A stretch of DNA of 64,000 bases, taken from the NCBI RefSeq assembly GCF_022429565.1, contig NZ_CP092487.1, forward strand, positions 2,684,001 through 2,748,000, written 5' to 3'. The notes beneath the pieces were generated by a model that was not told the DNA's origin, did no database searches, and saw only the letters and a list, made by a program, of their open reading frames with translations. Positions 35,742-48,500 of this stretch are shown in pieces. Source of the stretch: Lutibacter sp. A64. GTDB taxonomy: Bacteria; Bacteroidota; Bacteroidia; Flavobacteriales; Flavobacteriaceae. Both the position numbers and the translations under genes were made by a program. Within the stretch, counting starts at the first letter, position 1. The number at the start of each line of letters is the position of its first letter.

Positions 35742-36860
35742 ATGAAACTTATTAACTATCTAAACTTTTTAACCATACTATCTTTAACTCTAGTATTAAA
35801 TGGATGTACAACTGAAAAAAACAATTCATTTATTATTTCTGGAAGTATTTCTAATTTAGAGACCAATTATATATTACTATCTCAAGTAGAAGATATTCAA
35901 ACTAAAAAAGCACAAATAATCGACACTTTAAAAGTTGATAAACGCGGAAAATTTAATGCTGTCTATTTTTTAGAACCTAATATTTACAATTTAACTTTTA
36001 ATAGCAAAAAAACTCTTCAGCTTGCAATAAACAAGGGGCAACACATTAAGATTAATGGAAATTTGAACGATGATTTAATAGTTTCTGGATCTAAAGACAC
36101 ACAATTACTAACCGATTATGAAACGTTTAGAAAAGCATCTTTAAAGAGATTGGTTACCTCTGTAAGAGACAGTATAAAAGGCTTAAACCAAGAAAAAAAT
36201 AAACAATTAATAACAGAATTAAGAACCCTTGAAGTTGAAAATTACAAAATTCATCTTAAAGAATTGGTGCAATTTGTAAAAGATACTATGGCAACTTCAA
36301 TTGCTATTTACCCAACATCTACACGCTGGAATAACGAAAATTTAGAAACTCTTAATGAAATTGTTACAAATTTTAAAGATGTATATCCTAATTTAGAAAT
36401 TACAAAAAAACTTATACAAAAAATTGAACTTCTTAATAGAACAAGTATCGGTAGTAAAATTTCAACCATTAAAATGCCTAATCAAACAAATAAACTAATC
36501 TCTTTAGATTCTATAAAAGGTGATTATACATTAATAGATTTTTGGGCAAGCTGGTGTCCACCTTGTAGAGCAGAAAGCGCTTTATTAAACAACCTTTATA
36601 AAAGCTACAATGCTAATGGTTTCGAAATTTATGGAATCTCTCTAGACTCTAACAAAGAACGCTGGTTAAAAGCACTTAAAACAGATAATAGAACTTGGGT
36701 AAATGTTTCTACTGTTGAAGGATTTAAAACTCCAGTGGCTGTTGAATATGGAATCACCTCTTTACCAACAAACTATATAATTGATAAAGAAGGAAAAATT
36801 ATTGCAAGCAATCTTCACGGAGAAAAATTAAGGGATTTTATAAAAAAACTATACAATTAA
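35742..36860 (+). CDS. TlpA-family thioredoxin-like lipoprotein
   Basis: A 372-residue lipoprotein (LVLNGCTTEKN lipobox). A DUF4369-like beta domain (about 28-125), a helical linker (130-240) and a C-terminal thioredoxin domain with FWASWCPPCRAES (active site CPPC) follow. The cis-proline loop is TSLPTNYIID. It is a membrane-anchored periplasmic disulfide oxidoreductase; electron source not visible. Together with the protein at 33236 it is one of two TlpA-like proteins within 4 kb. A bidirectional terminator follows. Confidence 0.9.
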   Translation: MKLINYLNFLTILSLTLVLNGCTTEKNNSFIISGSISNLETNYILLSQVEDIQTKKAQIIDTLKVDKRGKFNAVYFLEPNIYNLTFNSKKTLQLAINKGQHIKINGNLNDDLIVSGSKDTQLLTDYETFRKASLKRLVTSVRDSIKGLNQEKNKQLITELRTLEVENYKIHLKELVQFVKDTMATSIAIYPTSTRWNNENLETLNEIVTNFKDVYPNLEITKKLIQKIELLNRTSIGSKISTIKMPNQTNKLISLDSIKGDYTLIDFWASWCPPCRAESALLNNLYKSYNANGFEIYGISLDSNKERWLKALKTDNRTWVNVSTVEGFKTPVAVEYGITSLPTNYIIDKEGKIIASNLHGEKLRDFIKKLYN

Positions 36861-36941
36861 CGTAAATTCTATGCTCGCGATAAATTTCAAAAAGACTTTA
36901 ATTACAAAAAGATGCTTTTTTAAAAAAAAACTACATTAAAT

Positions 36942-36972
36942 AATAAAATGCCACAAATTGTGGCATTTTATT
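36942..36972. terminator. Bidirectional hairpin terminator
   Basis: A long perfect stem (aataaaatgccaca at 36942-36955 with tgtggcattttatt at 36959-36972; loop 3 or more bases) sits between the convergent TlpA lipoprotein and OmpA genes. Confidence 0.85.
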
Positions 36973-37000
36973 GTTTTTAAAGATGTTTATTTACCTTTTA

Positions 37001-38599
37001 TTATTCTTCTATTGGTTGATTGATTACCTCAGGGTTTACAATCACAAATTCTGTTCTTCTGTTTAATTGGTGTTCTACTTCTGAACATTTAACGCCATCA
37101 GAACATCTGTTTACCAATTGTGTTTCTCCATAACCTTGTCCTGTTATTCTTGAAGGATCTATACCTTGTGAGATTATCCATTCTACAGATGATTTTGCTC
37201 TTCTGTTTGATAATGCCCAGTTGTATTGGTCTGATGCTCGACTGTCTGTATGAGATCCTGAAGCTATTTTTATATTCGGGTATTTTTTCATTATTTGTAC
37301 CACTTTTGCTAATTCTATTGCAGCATCTGGACGTATAAATGACTTGTCTAAATCAAAGTATATTGGATCTATTTTTACTAATAATCTACCATCTACATTT
37401 ACAAACTCATTAGAATCTAAACTTAAGCCTAATTCCAATTCTAAATCGCGTTCATCTGTGGTTGTAAACACCTCACTATCTTCACTGTAACTTTCTTTTG
37501 TTCCAACAACTTTATATGCTGTTTCACAATCTACTTTAAAACTAAAAGTGGCAAACTTATCGGCTATTACACTTTCTAGTTTTTCTCCTTCTGCATCATA
37601 TAATGTTACTAAAGCTCCTGGTAATAATGCTCCTGATTGTTTTTCACGTACTTGACCTGCTACTAACTGCTCACAAGGTAAAACGCTTTCTGTTGCTTCA
37701 AAATAATAAATATCATCATCTCCGTTTCCTCCGTCTCTATTTGATGAAAAATGTCCCCAATTTTGGCCTGGCTTCTTTACAAATGAAAAATCATCGCCTA
37801 CACTATTTATTGGATATCCTAAGTTTTTTGATGCTGTTAAGGCTCCTTCTTCTTCTATTTGAACTGCATATACATCTAATCCTCCATTGCCTTCAAAATA
37901 ACCATCTGATGAGTAATAAAGCACATTATGCTCGTCTATAAATGGAAACATCTCTTTTCCTGAGGTATTTACATTTGGCCCTAAATTTTGTGGTGTTCCA
38001 TAACTTCCATCTTCATTTATTGCCACTACAAATATATCTGTAGAACCTAATGTGCCTGGCATATCTGATGTAAAATACAACTTGTCTTCTTCTGCATTTA
38101 ACGATGGATGTCCTGTTTGGTAATTATCACTATTAAATGGCATAGGGGTAATATCAGTCCATTCGCCATCTTCACCTACAGTTGCTTTGTATAATTGGAT
38201 TAAAACCCAACCTTCTTCGTCTTTTGTTATCGATTTATTTATATAGTTATTTCTTGAGAAATAAACCGTTTTTAAATCTTTGGTAAAGGCTACGTTAGAT
38301 TCGTGATATTTTGTATTGATTACTTCTGAAAAACGCTCTACATCTATTAATTCTCCTTCTTCGCCTATGGTTCCTTTAAATAATTCTAAATAAGGTTGAT
38401 GGTTGTAATACCAGTTTCTTTTTCTTATTGATTTATCTTTTCGTGATGATGCAAATACGGCTTCATTTTCTCCATAATAGGTTACTCCAAAATCTGCCAA
38501 TTTTGTGTTCTCAGAAATGTTTTTTATGCTATAACTTACTTCTTGTGCATTGATAAACCCTGCACAAAATAATAGTATAAGTAGTGTAATTTTTTTCAT
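37001..38599 (-). CDS. OmpA-family protein with PD40 propeller and C-terminal peptidoglycan-binding domain
   Basis: A 532-residue exported protein (MKKITLLILLFCAGFINAQ). Residues 30-305 show repeated PD40/WD40-like propeller strands (KLYFTSDMPGTLGSTDIFV; NVLYYSSDGYFEGNGG). A carboxypeptidase-regulatory-like Ig domain follows (about 312-385, GALLPGALVTLYD). The C-terminal 120 residues are an OmpA-like peptidoglycan-binding domain: IYFDLDKSFIRPDAA, then SGSHTDSRASDQYNWALS and NRRAKSSVEWI. It should anchor an outer-membrane complex to the cell wall. It is 18 bases downstream of PorP/SprF and closes the giant-adhesin operon, a layout seen at sprB-type loci. Confidence 0.9.
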   Translation of the reverse strand: MKKITLLILLFCAGFINAQEVSYSIKNISENTKLADFGVTYYGENEAVFASSRKDKSIRKRNWYYNHQPYLELFKGTIGEEGELIDVERFSEVINTKYHESNVAFTKDLKTVYFSRNNYINKSITKDEEGWVLIQLYKATVGEDGEWTDITPMPFNSDNYQTGHPSLNAEEDKLYFTSDMPGTLGSTDIFVVAINEDGSYGTPQNLGPNVNTSGKEMFPFIDEHNVLYYSSDGYFEGNGGLDVYAVQIEEEGALTASKNLGYPINSVGDDFSFVKKPGQNWGHFSSNRDGGNGDDDIYYFEATESVLPCEQLVAGQVREKQSGALLPGALVTLYDAEGEKLESVIADKFATFSFKVDCETAYKVVGTKESYSEDSEVFTTTDERDLELELGLSLDSNEFVNVDGRLLVKIDPIYFDLDKSFIRPDAAIELAKVVQIMKKYPNIKIASGSHTDSRASDQYNWALSNRRAKSSVEWIISQGIDPSRITGQGYGETQLVNRCSDGVKCSEVEHQLNRRTEFVIVNPEVINQPIEE

Positions 38600-38617
38600 A
38601 TTTCTGTTTTTTTATTT

Positions 38618-39526
38618 TTAAAAGAATCTTGGACTCTTCAGTTTTTTTCTATTAAAATCAAATAATAAAAGTATTTCATGTGAGCCTGAATTGAAATCTC
38701 CGAATTTTGAAGTTGTATAATCGTAGGCATAACCAACTCTAAAATCGTTATTTACCTGAAAGCCAATCATTCCACTTATAGAATCATCAAACCTATGAGA
38801 CAATCCTAATTCGACACGTTCATCTATTAATAGATTTAGTGATAAATCTACAGATAATGGTGCTCCTGCTGTGGCTTTTAGCATAGTAGATGGCTTTAAT
38901 TTTAAATTGTCTGCAATATCAAACACATAACCTGAAGTCAAGAAATAGTGCATCTTTTCTGAGGCTGTACTTACAATTCCTCCATCTTTTTCTAAGTGAC
39001 GTGTCTCTAAAAAATTTGGTACTGATAATCCTGCATAAAACCTATCTGTATAATAATACACACCGGCTCCAAAATTCGGTGAGGTTTCATGAACTGGTAT
39101 ATTTAATGGGTCTGGATCTATCATTAACAATTCACGTACATCCATAAAAGTAACTCCGGCTTTTAATCCAAACGCCAACCTTCCTGTGCTTGAGGTGAAA
39201 ATTGTATATGAAAAATCTGCATAAACATTATCTTCCTTTACTGGTCCTATTTCATCGTGAATTACGGATAATCCTAATCCTACAGCGCGACCTACTGGAG
39301 AATGCATAGCTAAAGTAAAGGTTTGTGGTGCTCCTTCTACTCCAACCCACTGTGTTCTTCCTAATAATCCTATACTTGTTACTCCTTTTGAGCCTGCATA
39401 GGCCGGGTTTAGTATATTCATATTATACATATACTGAGTATATTGTGGATCTTGCTGTCCAAAAACCGTTGTTAGTGACATTAAGGCGAAAACCCCTAAA
39501 ATTAATCTGAATTTTTTCATAAACAT
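38618..39526 (-). CDS. PorP/SprF family type IX secretion membrane protein
   Basis: A 300-302 residue outer-membrane protein; ATG at 39526 or 39520 (MKKFRLILGVFALMSL). The N-terminal mark DPQYTQYMYNMNILNPAYAGS is diagnostic for the PorP/SprF family, and the rest is beta-barrel strands, ending in FDFNRKKLKSPRFF. In Flavobacterium johnsoniae SprF is needed for export of SprB, a giant adhesin with a type B T9SS tail. Here the upstream giant protein has exactly such a tail, so this is the likely partner. A hairpin at 39544-39576 lies in the 62-base gap between them. Confidence 0.93.
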   Translation of the reverse strand: MFMKKFRLILGVFALMSLTTVFGQQDPQYTQYMYNMNILNPAYAGSKGVTSIGLLGRTQWVGVEGAPQTFTLAMHSPVGRAVGLGLSVIHDEIGPVKEDNVYADFSYTIFTSSTGRLAFGLKAGVTFMDVRELLMIDPDPLNIPVHETSPNFGAGVYYYTDRFYAGLSVPNFLETRHLEKDGGIVSTASEKMHYFLTSGYVFDIADNLKLKPSTMLKATAGAPLSVDLSLNLLIDERVELGLSHRFDDSISGMIGFQVNNDFRVGYAYDYTTSKFGDFNSGSHEILLLFDFNRKKLKSPRFF

Positions 39527-39543
39527 GCTTTATAAAATATGAA

Positions 39544-39576
39544 AGGAAAGAGAGTTTTATTAACCCTCTCTTTCCT
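39544..39576 (-). promoter_or_regulatory. Intercistronic hairpin between the giant adhesin gene and porP
   Basis: AGGAAAGAGAG (39544-39554) pairs perfectly with CTCTCTTTCCT (39566-39576), loop 11 bases. On the minus strand it is not followed by a good T-run, so it may reduce but not stop readthrough, or protect mRNA ends, and thus set the ratio of adhesin to PorP. Confidence 0.5.
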
Positions 39577-39588
39577 AAAATTAGTGTT

Positions 39589-42500
39589 TTATTTTCTTAA
39601 ATAAATCCAACCTGTTTGTGGAGCTCTCTTCTTATCATTATCTCCAAAATAAATTGTATAAAAATAAGTTCCTGTTGGAAGTATATCATCAGAGAAGTTC
39701 CATCTTCCTGTTGAGTATCCATCCCACCATGTTGGTACTGTATTAGGGTTGCCATCATGTTTATATTCATAAACTTTATTACCATATCTATTTACAATTT
39801 CCATAGAGAAATTAGGATATAATATCGGTAAAAATGGTATTTCAAATACATCGTTTACTCCATCTCCGTTAGGCGTAAATCCTTCTGGTAATATGTATGA
39901 TATTGGCTCTGTACCAATACAACTTGTATTGTTACTTAAGTCTGGATCTGTTTGATGCATTTCAGTAATTGTTGCACAGTTTAAATACTCTCCTGTTGCA
40001 TTTACTATAACATCAATTAATAATATTTCTGTTTCACCATTCATTATACTTCCAACATTCCATATTCCAGTATTAGGCTCATAAGTACCTTTTGAAGAAC
40101 TATATGTTACAAACTCGTAACCTGAAGGCAATAGATCTTCTACTTCTACTTCAGTACCTTCTATATTACCATCATTAATCAATCTAATTTCAAAAGTAAT
40201 AACTGACTCTTCTAAAGGAGTTATATCATCAGAAACGATTGTTTTTTCAAGTCTTAAATCAAGTTCTTGATATGGTGGTGCAGAAGCACAATCATAATCA
40301 TCTTCAGTAGCATCTCCATTTCCAGGCGTAGAATCGATATCTATTTCATTGGCTGCTGTTATTTCAGCACAATTCACATACTCTCCTGATTCTAATACCT
40401 CAACTTCAATTGATAAAACAGCTGTATTACCAACTTCAATAAAGCCTATATTCCAAATACCAGTGTCTTTATCATAAGTTCCAATTGTCGCGTTCCAAAT
40501 TCCATAATAAGCATATCCAGAAGGAATCACATCAGTAACCTGAACTCCGGTTGCTTCAGTTGGACCTTCATTCGCTACATGTATTTCGAACGTAATCATA
40601 TCTCCAACTTCAAGAAATTCTAAATCTCCAACTACATCTTTTGTTAAACTTAAGTCGATATATGCTGTTGGTACAATTGAAGCACTACCTACGTTATTAG
40701 TAGTATCAGAATCTGTTTGATCTGCAATTAATTCACTTGTTGTGTTTGTAATTGTTTGTCCTAATGTTCCATCATTAACTGTTGCAGTAATGTTTAATGT
40801 TACAGTTGCTCCATTTGCTATAGTTCCAATATTCCATAATCCTGAACCATAATTATAAGCGTCTGTTGAACTACTTACATAAGTAACTCCTACTGGTAAC
40901 TTATCAACTAAACTTACACCAGTTGCATCACTTGGTCCGTTATTAGTAACTGTTATCGTATAAGTAATTGTATCTCCCTCATTTGGTGTTGCATTACTTA
41001 CTGTTTTTACAGTTGCTAAATCTGAACTTGTTACTACAATTGTAGCATTATCATCATCTTCTGTTAAGTTTGCATCTACTTGGTCTTGTGTATTTGACAC
41101 TACATTTGTCAATGTCGTACCTCCTTGATCCATTCCTACAAGTACTTCTAACACAATGCTTTCTTCTTCTCCTGACTCTAGTAAATCTATATTCCAAGTT
41201 GGTGCTGTCCAAACTCCATCACTTGGCATAACATTCGCTGTATAAGTCAAGCCTGCTGGTAAAACATCCGTTACTACTAAGTTGGTAACTTTTGCTGGTC
41301 CATTATTTCTAACGGTTACGGTATAGGTTACTATATCTCCAGCATTTGGTGTTTCATTGTCTACAACCTTAGTTAATACAATATCTGAATAATTTTCAAC
41401 TTTAATAATAGCTTCTAAATCATCTCCTTCTGTTGTTGGGTCAGATTGATCTCCTGTTGCTGCAGTAGTTATATTAGTTATTGTTTCTCCTGTGGTATCT
41501 ACATTAACAGTTGCTGTAATATTTAAGGTTGCTGTTGCCCCATTTGCAATGGCACCAACTGTCCATATTCCTGAACCACTATTATATGCTCCAGATTGAT
41601 CATCACTTACGTAAGTAACTCCTGCTGGCAATAAGTCTGTTAAACTTACACCCGTTGCATCACTTGGTCCATTATTTGTAACTGCTATACTATAAGTAAT
41701 TGTATCTCCTTCATTTGGTGTAGGATCACTTACTGTTTTTACGGTTACAAGATCTGAACTTGTTACTACAATTGTAGCGTTATCATCATCTTCTGTTAAG
41801 TCTGAATCTACTTGGTCTTGTGTATTTGACACGATGTTTGTTAATGTCATACCGCCTTGATCCATTCCTACTAGAGCTTTTATAATTAATGTTTCAAATT
41901 CTCCAGACTCTAATAAATCTACATTCCAATTTGGTGCAGTCCATGTTCCATCACTTGGCATTGCTCCATTTGACACATAAGTCAATCCTGTTGGTAAAGC
42001 ATCAGTTACTACTAAGTTGGTAACTTTTGCTGGTCCATTATTGGTAACTGTAATTTCATAGGTTACAATGTCTCCAACATTTGGTGTTGCATTGTCTACT
42101 ACTTTAGTTAAAACAATGTCTGCATAATTCTCAACTTCAATAGTAGCTTCTAAATCATCTCCTTCTGTTGTTGGATCTGACTGATCTCCTGTTGCTGCTG
42201 TAGTTATATTCGTTATTGTTTCTCCTGCAGTATCAATATCAACTGTAGCTGTAATATTTAAGGTTGCTGTTGCTCCATTTGCAATGGCTCCTATTGTCCA
42301 TATTCCTGAACCACTATTATATGCTCCAGATTGATCATCACTTACATAAGTAACTCCTGCTGGTAATAAGTCTGTTAAACTTACACCCGTTGCATCACTT
42401 GGTCCGTTATTAGTAACTGCTATACTATAAGTAATTGTATCTCCTTCGCTTGGCGTAGCATCACTTACTGTTTTTACTGTTACTAAGTCTGAGCTTGTTA

Positions 42501-45500
42501 CTACAATTGTTTCGCTAGCATCATCTTCTGTTAAGTCTGAATCTACTTGATCTTGTGTGTTTGACACTACATTTGTTAATGTCATTCCTCCTTGATCCAT
42601 TCCTACAACAGCTTCAATTACTATTGTTTCTTCTTCTCCTGATTCTAATAAATCAATGCTCCAGTTTGGTGCTGTCCAAGTTCCATCACTCGGTGAAACA
42701 ATACCATAAGTTAATCCTGTAGGTAAAGCATCTGTTACAACTAAATTGGTAACTTTTGCAGGTCCGTTATTAGTAACTGTTACCGTATAAGTTACGGTAT
42801 CTCCAACATTTGGTGTAGCATTGTCTACTACTTTAGTTAAAACAATGTCTGCATAATTCTCAACTTCAATAGTAGCTTCTAAATCATCTCCTTCTGTTGT
42901 TGGGTCAGATTGATCTCCTGTTGCTGCTGTAGTTATATTCGTTATTGTTTCTCCTGCAGTATCAATATCAACTGTAGCTGTAATATTTAAGGTTACTGTT
43001 GCTCCATTTGCAATGGCACCAACTGTCCATATTCCTGAACCACTATTATATGCTCCAGATTGATCATCACTTACGTAAGTAACTCCTGCTGGTAATAAGT
43101 CTGTTAAACTTACACCCGTCGCATCACTTGGTCCGTTATTTGTAACTGCTATACTATAAATAATGGTATCTCCTTCACTTGGCGTAGCATCACTTACTGT
43201 TTTTACTGTTACTAAGTCTGAACTTGTTACTACAATTGTTTCTCTATCATCATCTTCTGTTAAGTCTGAATCTACTTGGTCTTGTGTATTTGACACGATG
43301 TTTGTTAATGTCATACCGCCTTGATCCATTCCTACTAGAGCTTTTATAATTAATGTTTCAAATTCTCCAGACTCTAATAAATCTACATTCCAATTTGGTG
43401 CAGTCCATGTTCCATCACTTGGCATTGCTCCATTTGACACATAAGTCAATCCTGCTGGTAAAGCATCAGTTACTACTAAATTGGTAACTTTTGCTGGTCC
43501 ATTATTGGTAACTGTAATTTCATAGGTTACAATATCTCCAACATTTGGTGTTGCATTGTCTACTACTTTAGTTAAAACAATGTCTGCATAATTCTCAACG
43601 TCAATAAAAGCGTCTAAATCATCTTCAGGAAACCCTTCAGTTGTTGTATCTGGATCTGTTTGATCACCTGATGCTGCAGTTGTTACATTAGTTATTCTTT
43701 GTCCTGAGGTATCTTCATCAACTGTTGCTACAATATTTAAAGTTACCGTTTCATCAACATTAATACTTCCAATCATCCAGTTTCCGTCACCACTATTGTA
43801 CGCACCTGACTGATTATCTTCCACATAGGTAACACCTGCTGGTAATAAATCTACAAGGCTCACATTTGTCGCAATACTTGGTCCATAATTAGTAACTGCT
43901 ATTGAGTAAGTAATGGTCTCTCCTTCTACTGGAGTTAGATTACTTACCGTTTTTATTGTTACTAAATCTGAACTAGTTACTGTTATAGCTTCTTCTAAAT
44001 CATCTCCTACATCTGTAGGATCAATTTCAGTTAATGAAATATCTGTAATTCTATTTGTAATTGCTGTTTGATCATAAGTTCCAGTAGCTACTACTAAAGC
44101 ATCAATCTCTATTGATACCGATGTAGCATTTTCTATAGCTCCTATATTCCATATTCCTGTTCCAGCATCATAAGTATTAACTGAACCTCCTATTGGTCTA
44201 GCTTCAACAAATGTTAATCCTGCTGGTAATATATCCGTAATTACAACATTAGATGCATCACTTGGACCATTATTTATAACATTAATAGTATATGTGATAG
44301 TATCTCCCTGATTAGGATTGTTATCATTAACTACTTTTGTTGTTACTAAATCTGCAATTGCTTGTGGTACTGGTGTTACTTCATCAAAATCATCTTCTTC
44401 TGGGTTATTATTACCAGGAATAGATGTTGGATCATTTTGATCTAATGCAGTTACTTCTGCTGTATTTCTATAATCTCCCGTTGCATTTACAAGAGCTTCA
44501 AGCGTTAAAATAACACTATCACCACTTGTTACTATATCTATATTCCAAGATCCAGAACCTTCGTCATAAGTAACTCCAGAAGGTAGTGGTCCTACATCAA
44601 CAAATGTATATCCTGTTGGTAAATAATCTACAACATTTACTGTTGTAGCGTCATTTAAACCTTCATTTTCTAATGTAATAGTAAATATTACATTATCTCC
44701 TACATTAGGAGTTGGATTATCAACTGTTTTTTCTAAAATTAAATCTGCAAACTCTTCAACCTCTACAGTTACAACAGCAATATCACAATTTGCTGGGTTT
44801 AACACCTCACATATTTGATATTCTATTGTATAAACTCCACCTGTTGTACCTGCTGGCACACTAATATTTCCAGTTGTTGGATCTACTACAGGAATATTTC
44901 CACCATTAATTGAAGTTGCAGGCGTAAGTACTGTTATAGTAACTTCATTTTCTAATGCTGCTACCCCGTTAATTGTATCTGGCCCTTCTCCATTATCCAA
45001 TAATACATTTCCAGCATATGGGTTTCCATTATAACCATCTACATTTCCAATAGTATCATCTATTGCAACTATTGGTGATGGTACAACCTTAACAATTACG
45101 TTTGCGTCATCACAATTACTAGGATTTAACTCCTCACAAATTGTATATGGTATTGTGTAAACCGCTGCTGGTGTTCCTTCAGGTACAATTACTGTTCCTG
45201 TTGTTTCATCAATATAAGGAAGTGGTCCTGCCACGACTGCTACATCTGGCACTGCTGGTGAAGCTGTTATATTTACAGCATCAACATCTACCGCAACTCC
45301 ATTTAAAGTATCTGGTCCTGCTCCATTATCTTCAAGAATATTTCCAACATTAGGATTTCCATCTAAACTATTTACATCATTTAAAGGGTCTGCTGAAAAA
45401 TCATCAACTACAGCATCAATTTCAGGAACTATAACATCTACTGTTACAACTGCATTATCACAATTGGTTGGATTTAATACTTCACAAATTTTGTATTCTA

Positions 45501-48500
45501 AAGTATACTGTCCAGCTGGTGTTCCTGGCGCTACATCTACCGTTCCATCTCCATTTAAGGTAAGTGCACCTTGTGGATCTGCTGTTACTAATGTTAACGT
45601 AATTTCTGAAGGATCAGAATCAGCTAAAATAGCAACCGTATTTAAGGTGTCTTCGCCATTTTCATTATCATTAAAAACATTCAATACTCCTACTTCACCT
45701 TCTAATCCATTTACTGAATTTCCATCTGCTAATATATAATCATCATTATTAGCAACAATTGGTGGTGCTTCTACTCGTACTCGAATAAAGTCTGTATCAC
45801 AATTTGTTGGGTTTAAAACCTCACAAATGCTATATTCAATTTCATAATCATCTGCTGGTGTTCCTGGCAGAACACTAATAGATCCAGTTAAAGGATCTAA
45901 TACTGGCACTGGTGCTCCTGCTATTGGTGTTGCTGGTGTTATTACACTAATTATTACATCTCCTATATCAGTTCCAACAGTTGCTGAAGATCCATTTAAT
46001 TGATCTTCACCTGCTCCATTATCAGCTAATACATTTCCAACATTTGTATTTCCATCTGCTCCATTCACTGGACTTGCTAAGAAATCATCTAACTGAGCAT
46101 CAATTGTGGTTGCACCAACTTGGATTGTAGCGACTGCTGAATCACAATTTGTTAATGGATTTAAAGCATCACATATAGTATATGGGAAATAATAAGTTCC
46201 TTCTGGTGTTTCTGGATCTACTGTAATAATCCCTGTTTCATCATCCATGGTAAATCCACCTGATGTAGTTGTTGGCGCTGTTCCAGGTGTTAAAACAACA
46301 TTTCCTGTAGTAGGTGTTGCATCTGCTGGATTACCATTTAAAGTATCCAAACCAGCTCCATTATCAACCAATACACTTACTGTATCACCTCCTACAGCAC
46401 CATTAATTACGGTATCTGTAAAATCATCATCAACAGCGTTAATTACTGGCGGGTCAACTGTTATTGTTACAACAGCTGTATCACAATTTCCTGGTGTTGG
46501 AGGTGCTGTTGTATTTAAATTTTCACATATTGTATAACTAACCGTATAAACCCCTGCTGGTGTATTTGCAGGAATTGATACATCTCCTGTGGCTTCATCT
46601 ATTACTGGAACTATTCCTGTTGCTGGTACTGATGTGCCAGTTCCAGGATCAAACATCATACCCGGAATTAGATCTATGGTAACTTCTGAAACATCAGTAG
46701 CTAAGCCATCTAAGGTATCATAACCATCATCATTATCTTCTAATATATTTCCAGCATTTGGATTTCCATCTAAGCCATTTCCACCTACAATTAGATCATC
46801 TTGTGCTATTATAGAAACCTCTCCTACAAGTACCGTTACTATTGCTGTATCGCAATTTCCTGGTGTTGGAGGTGTTGTTGTATTTAGATTATCACAAATT
46901 GAATATGTTATTTCATAAGTTCCTGCTGGTGTTCCTGGTGGTACACTTACATTACCTGTAGTTGGATCTACTTCAGGAACTAGTCCTCCTAACGATACGG
47001 CTGGCGTTACTACTGTTATAGTAACATCTCCAGTTAAGGCTTGACCTCCATTTAAAGTATCAACACCTGAACCTGTATTACTTGTTAAAACATTACCTAC
47101 TAAAGGATCTCCTTCAGCTCCATTAACTTTTGCTGTTCCTCCTAAACTAAAATCATCATCTTGTGCTAATATGAATGGTAAAGCAACCTTAACTTTTATT
47201 GTTGCCTCATCACTACAGTTACCAGGGTTTAATTCCTCACAAATATTATAAACAATTTCATAATCACCTGCAGGTGTTCCTGGTGGTACACTTACAATTC
47301 CAGTTGTTGGATCAACTTCTGGAACTGGTGCCCCTCCTATTGATGTTGCTTCTGTAACTATTGTTATATCAACCTCATCTATTTCTGCGGGTTCTCCGTT
47401 TAAAGTATCTGCTCCAGATCCATTATCGCTAAAAATATTTCCAAGGTTTGGATTTCCTTCAAAACCATTTACTGGAGTTGCTGAAAAATCATCATCTTGA
47501 TCTAAAATTGGGGCTTCTACTACCTCTACAGTAACAGTTGCTGATTCACAATTTGTTGGATTTAATACTTCACAAATTTTATATACCAATGTATATGTTC
47601 CTGCTGGTGTATTTGGCGCAACATCTACCGTTCCATCTCCATTTAAAGTTATTGCATTTTCTGAATCTTCAGCTACTAATGTTAATGTAACTTCTGATGG
47701 ATCTGCATCATCTAAAATACCAATACCATTTAAGGTGTCTGGACCATCTTCATTATCATTGAAAACATTCAATACTCCTGCAGCACCTTCTAAACCATTT
47801 ATACCTCCTACAGCATCATCTTCAGCAATTATCTCTGCTGCTGGAACTGTTATTAAAACAAAGTCTGTATCACAATTTGTTGGGTTTAACACCTCGCAAA
47901 TTCTATACTCAATTTCGTAATCACCTGCTGGTGTAAATGGAGACACCGTAACTTCTCCTGTAGCTGTATCTACAGTTGGGACTAATCCTCCTCCTATAGA
48001 TGTTGCAGGTGTTACAATACTTATTTTTACATCTCCTAAATCGGTACCTACAGTTGCTTGAGTTCCATTTAAAGTATCTTCTGCTCCTGGCGTAGAATCA
48101 GTTAATACATTTCCTAAATTTGCTCCAACATAACCATCAATAACAACAGTTGTGTAATCATCAACTTGTGCATCTATAACGGCAGGTTCAACTACTATTG
48201 TTGCTATTGCTGAATCACAATTTGTTGGATTACCATTTTCACATATAGTATAAGGATAATAATAGGTTCCTGCAGTAGTATTTGATGCTACCACAATTTC
48301 ACCTGTAGTAGTATTCATTGTTATACTACCATTATCTGGTGTTGGTGCTGTACCTGGTGTAAGAACAACATTTCCTGATGGTGTTGCATCTACTAGACCA
48401 AAATTAAATGAATCTTCTCCTGGTGTATAAGTTAGCACACTTGGTGTTGTACCTCCATCTGTACTATTAATAGGTGTTACTGAAAAATCATCATCAACAG

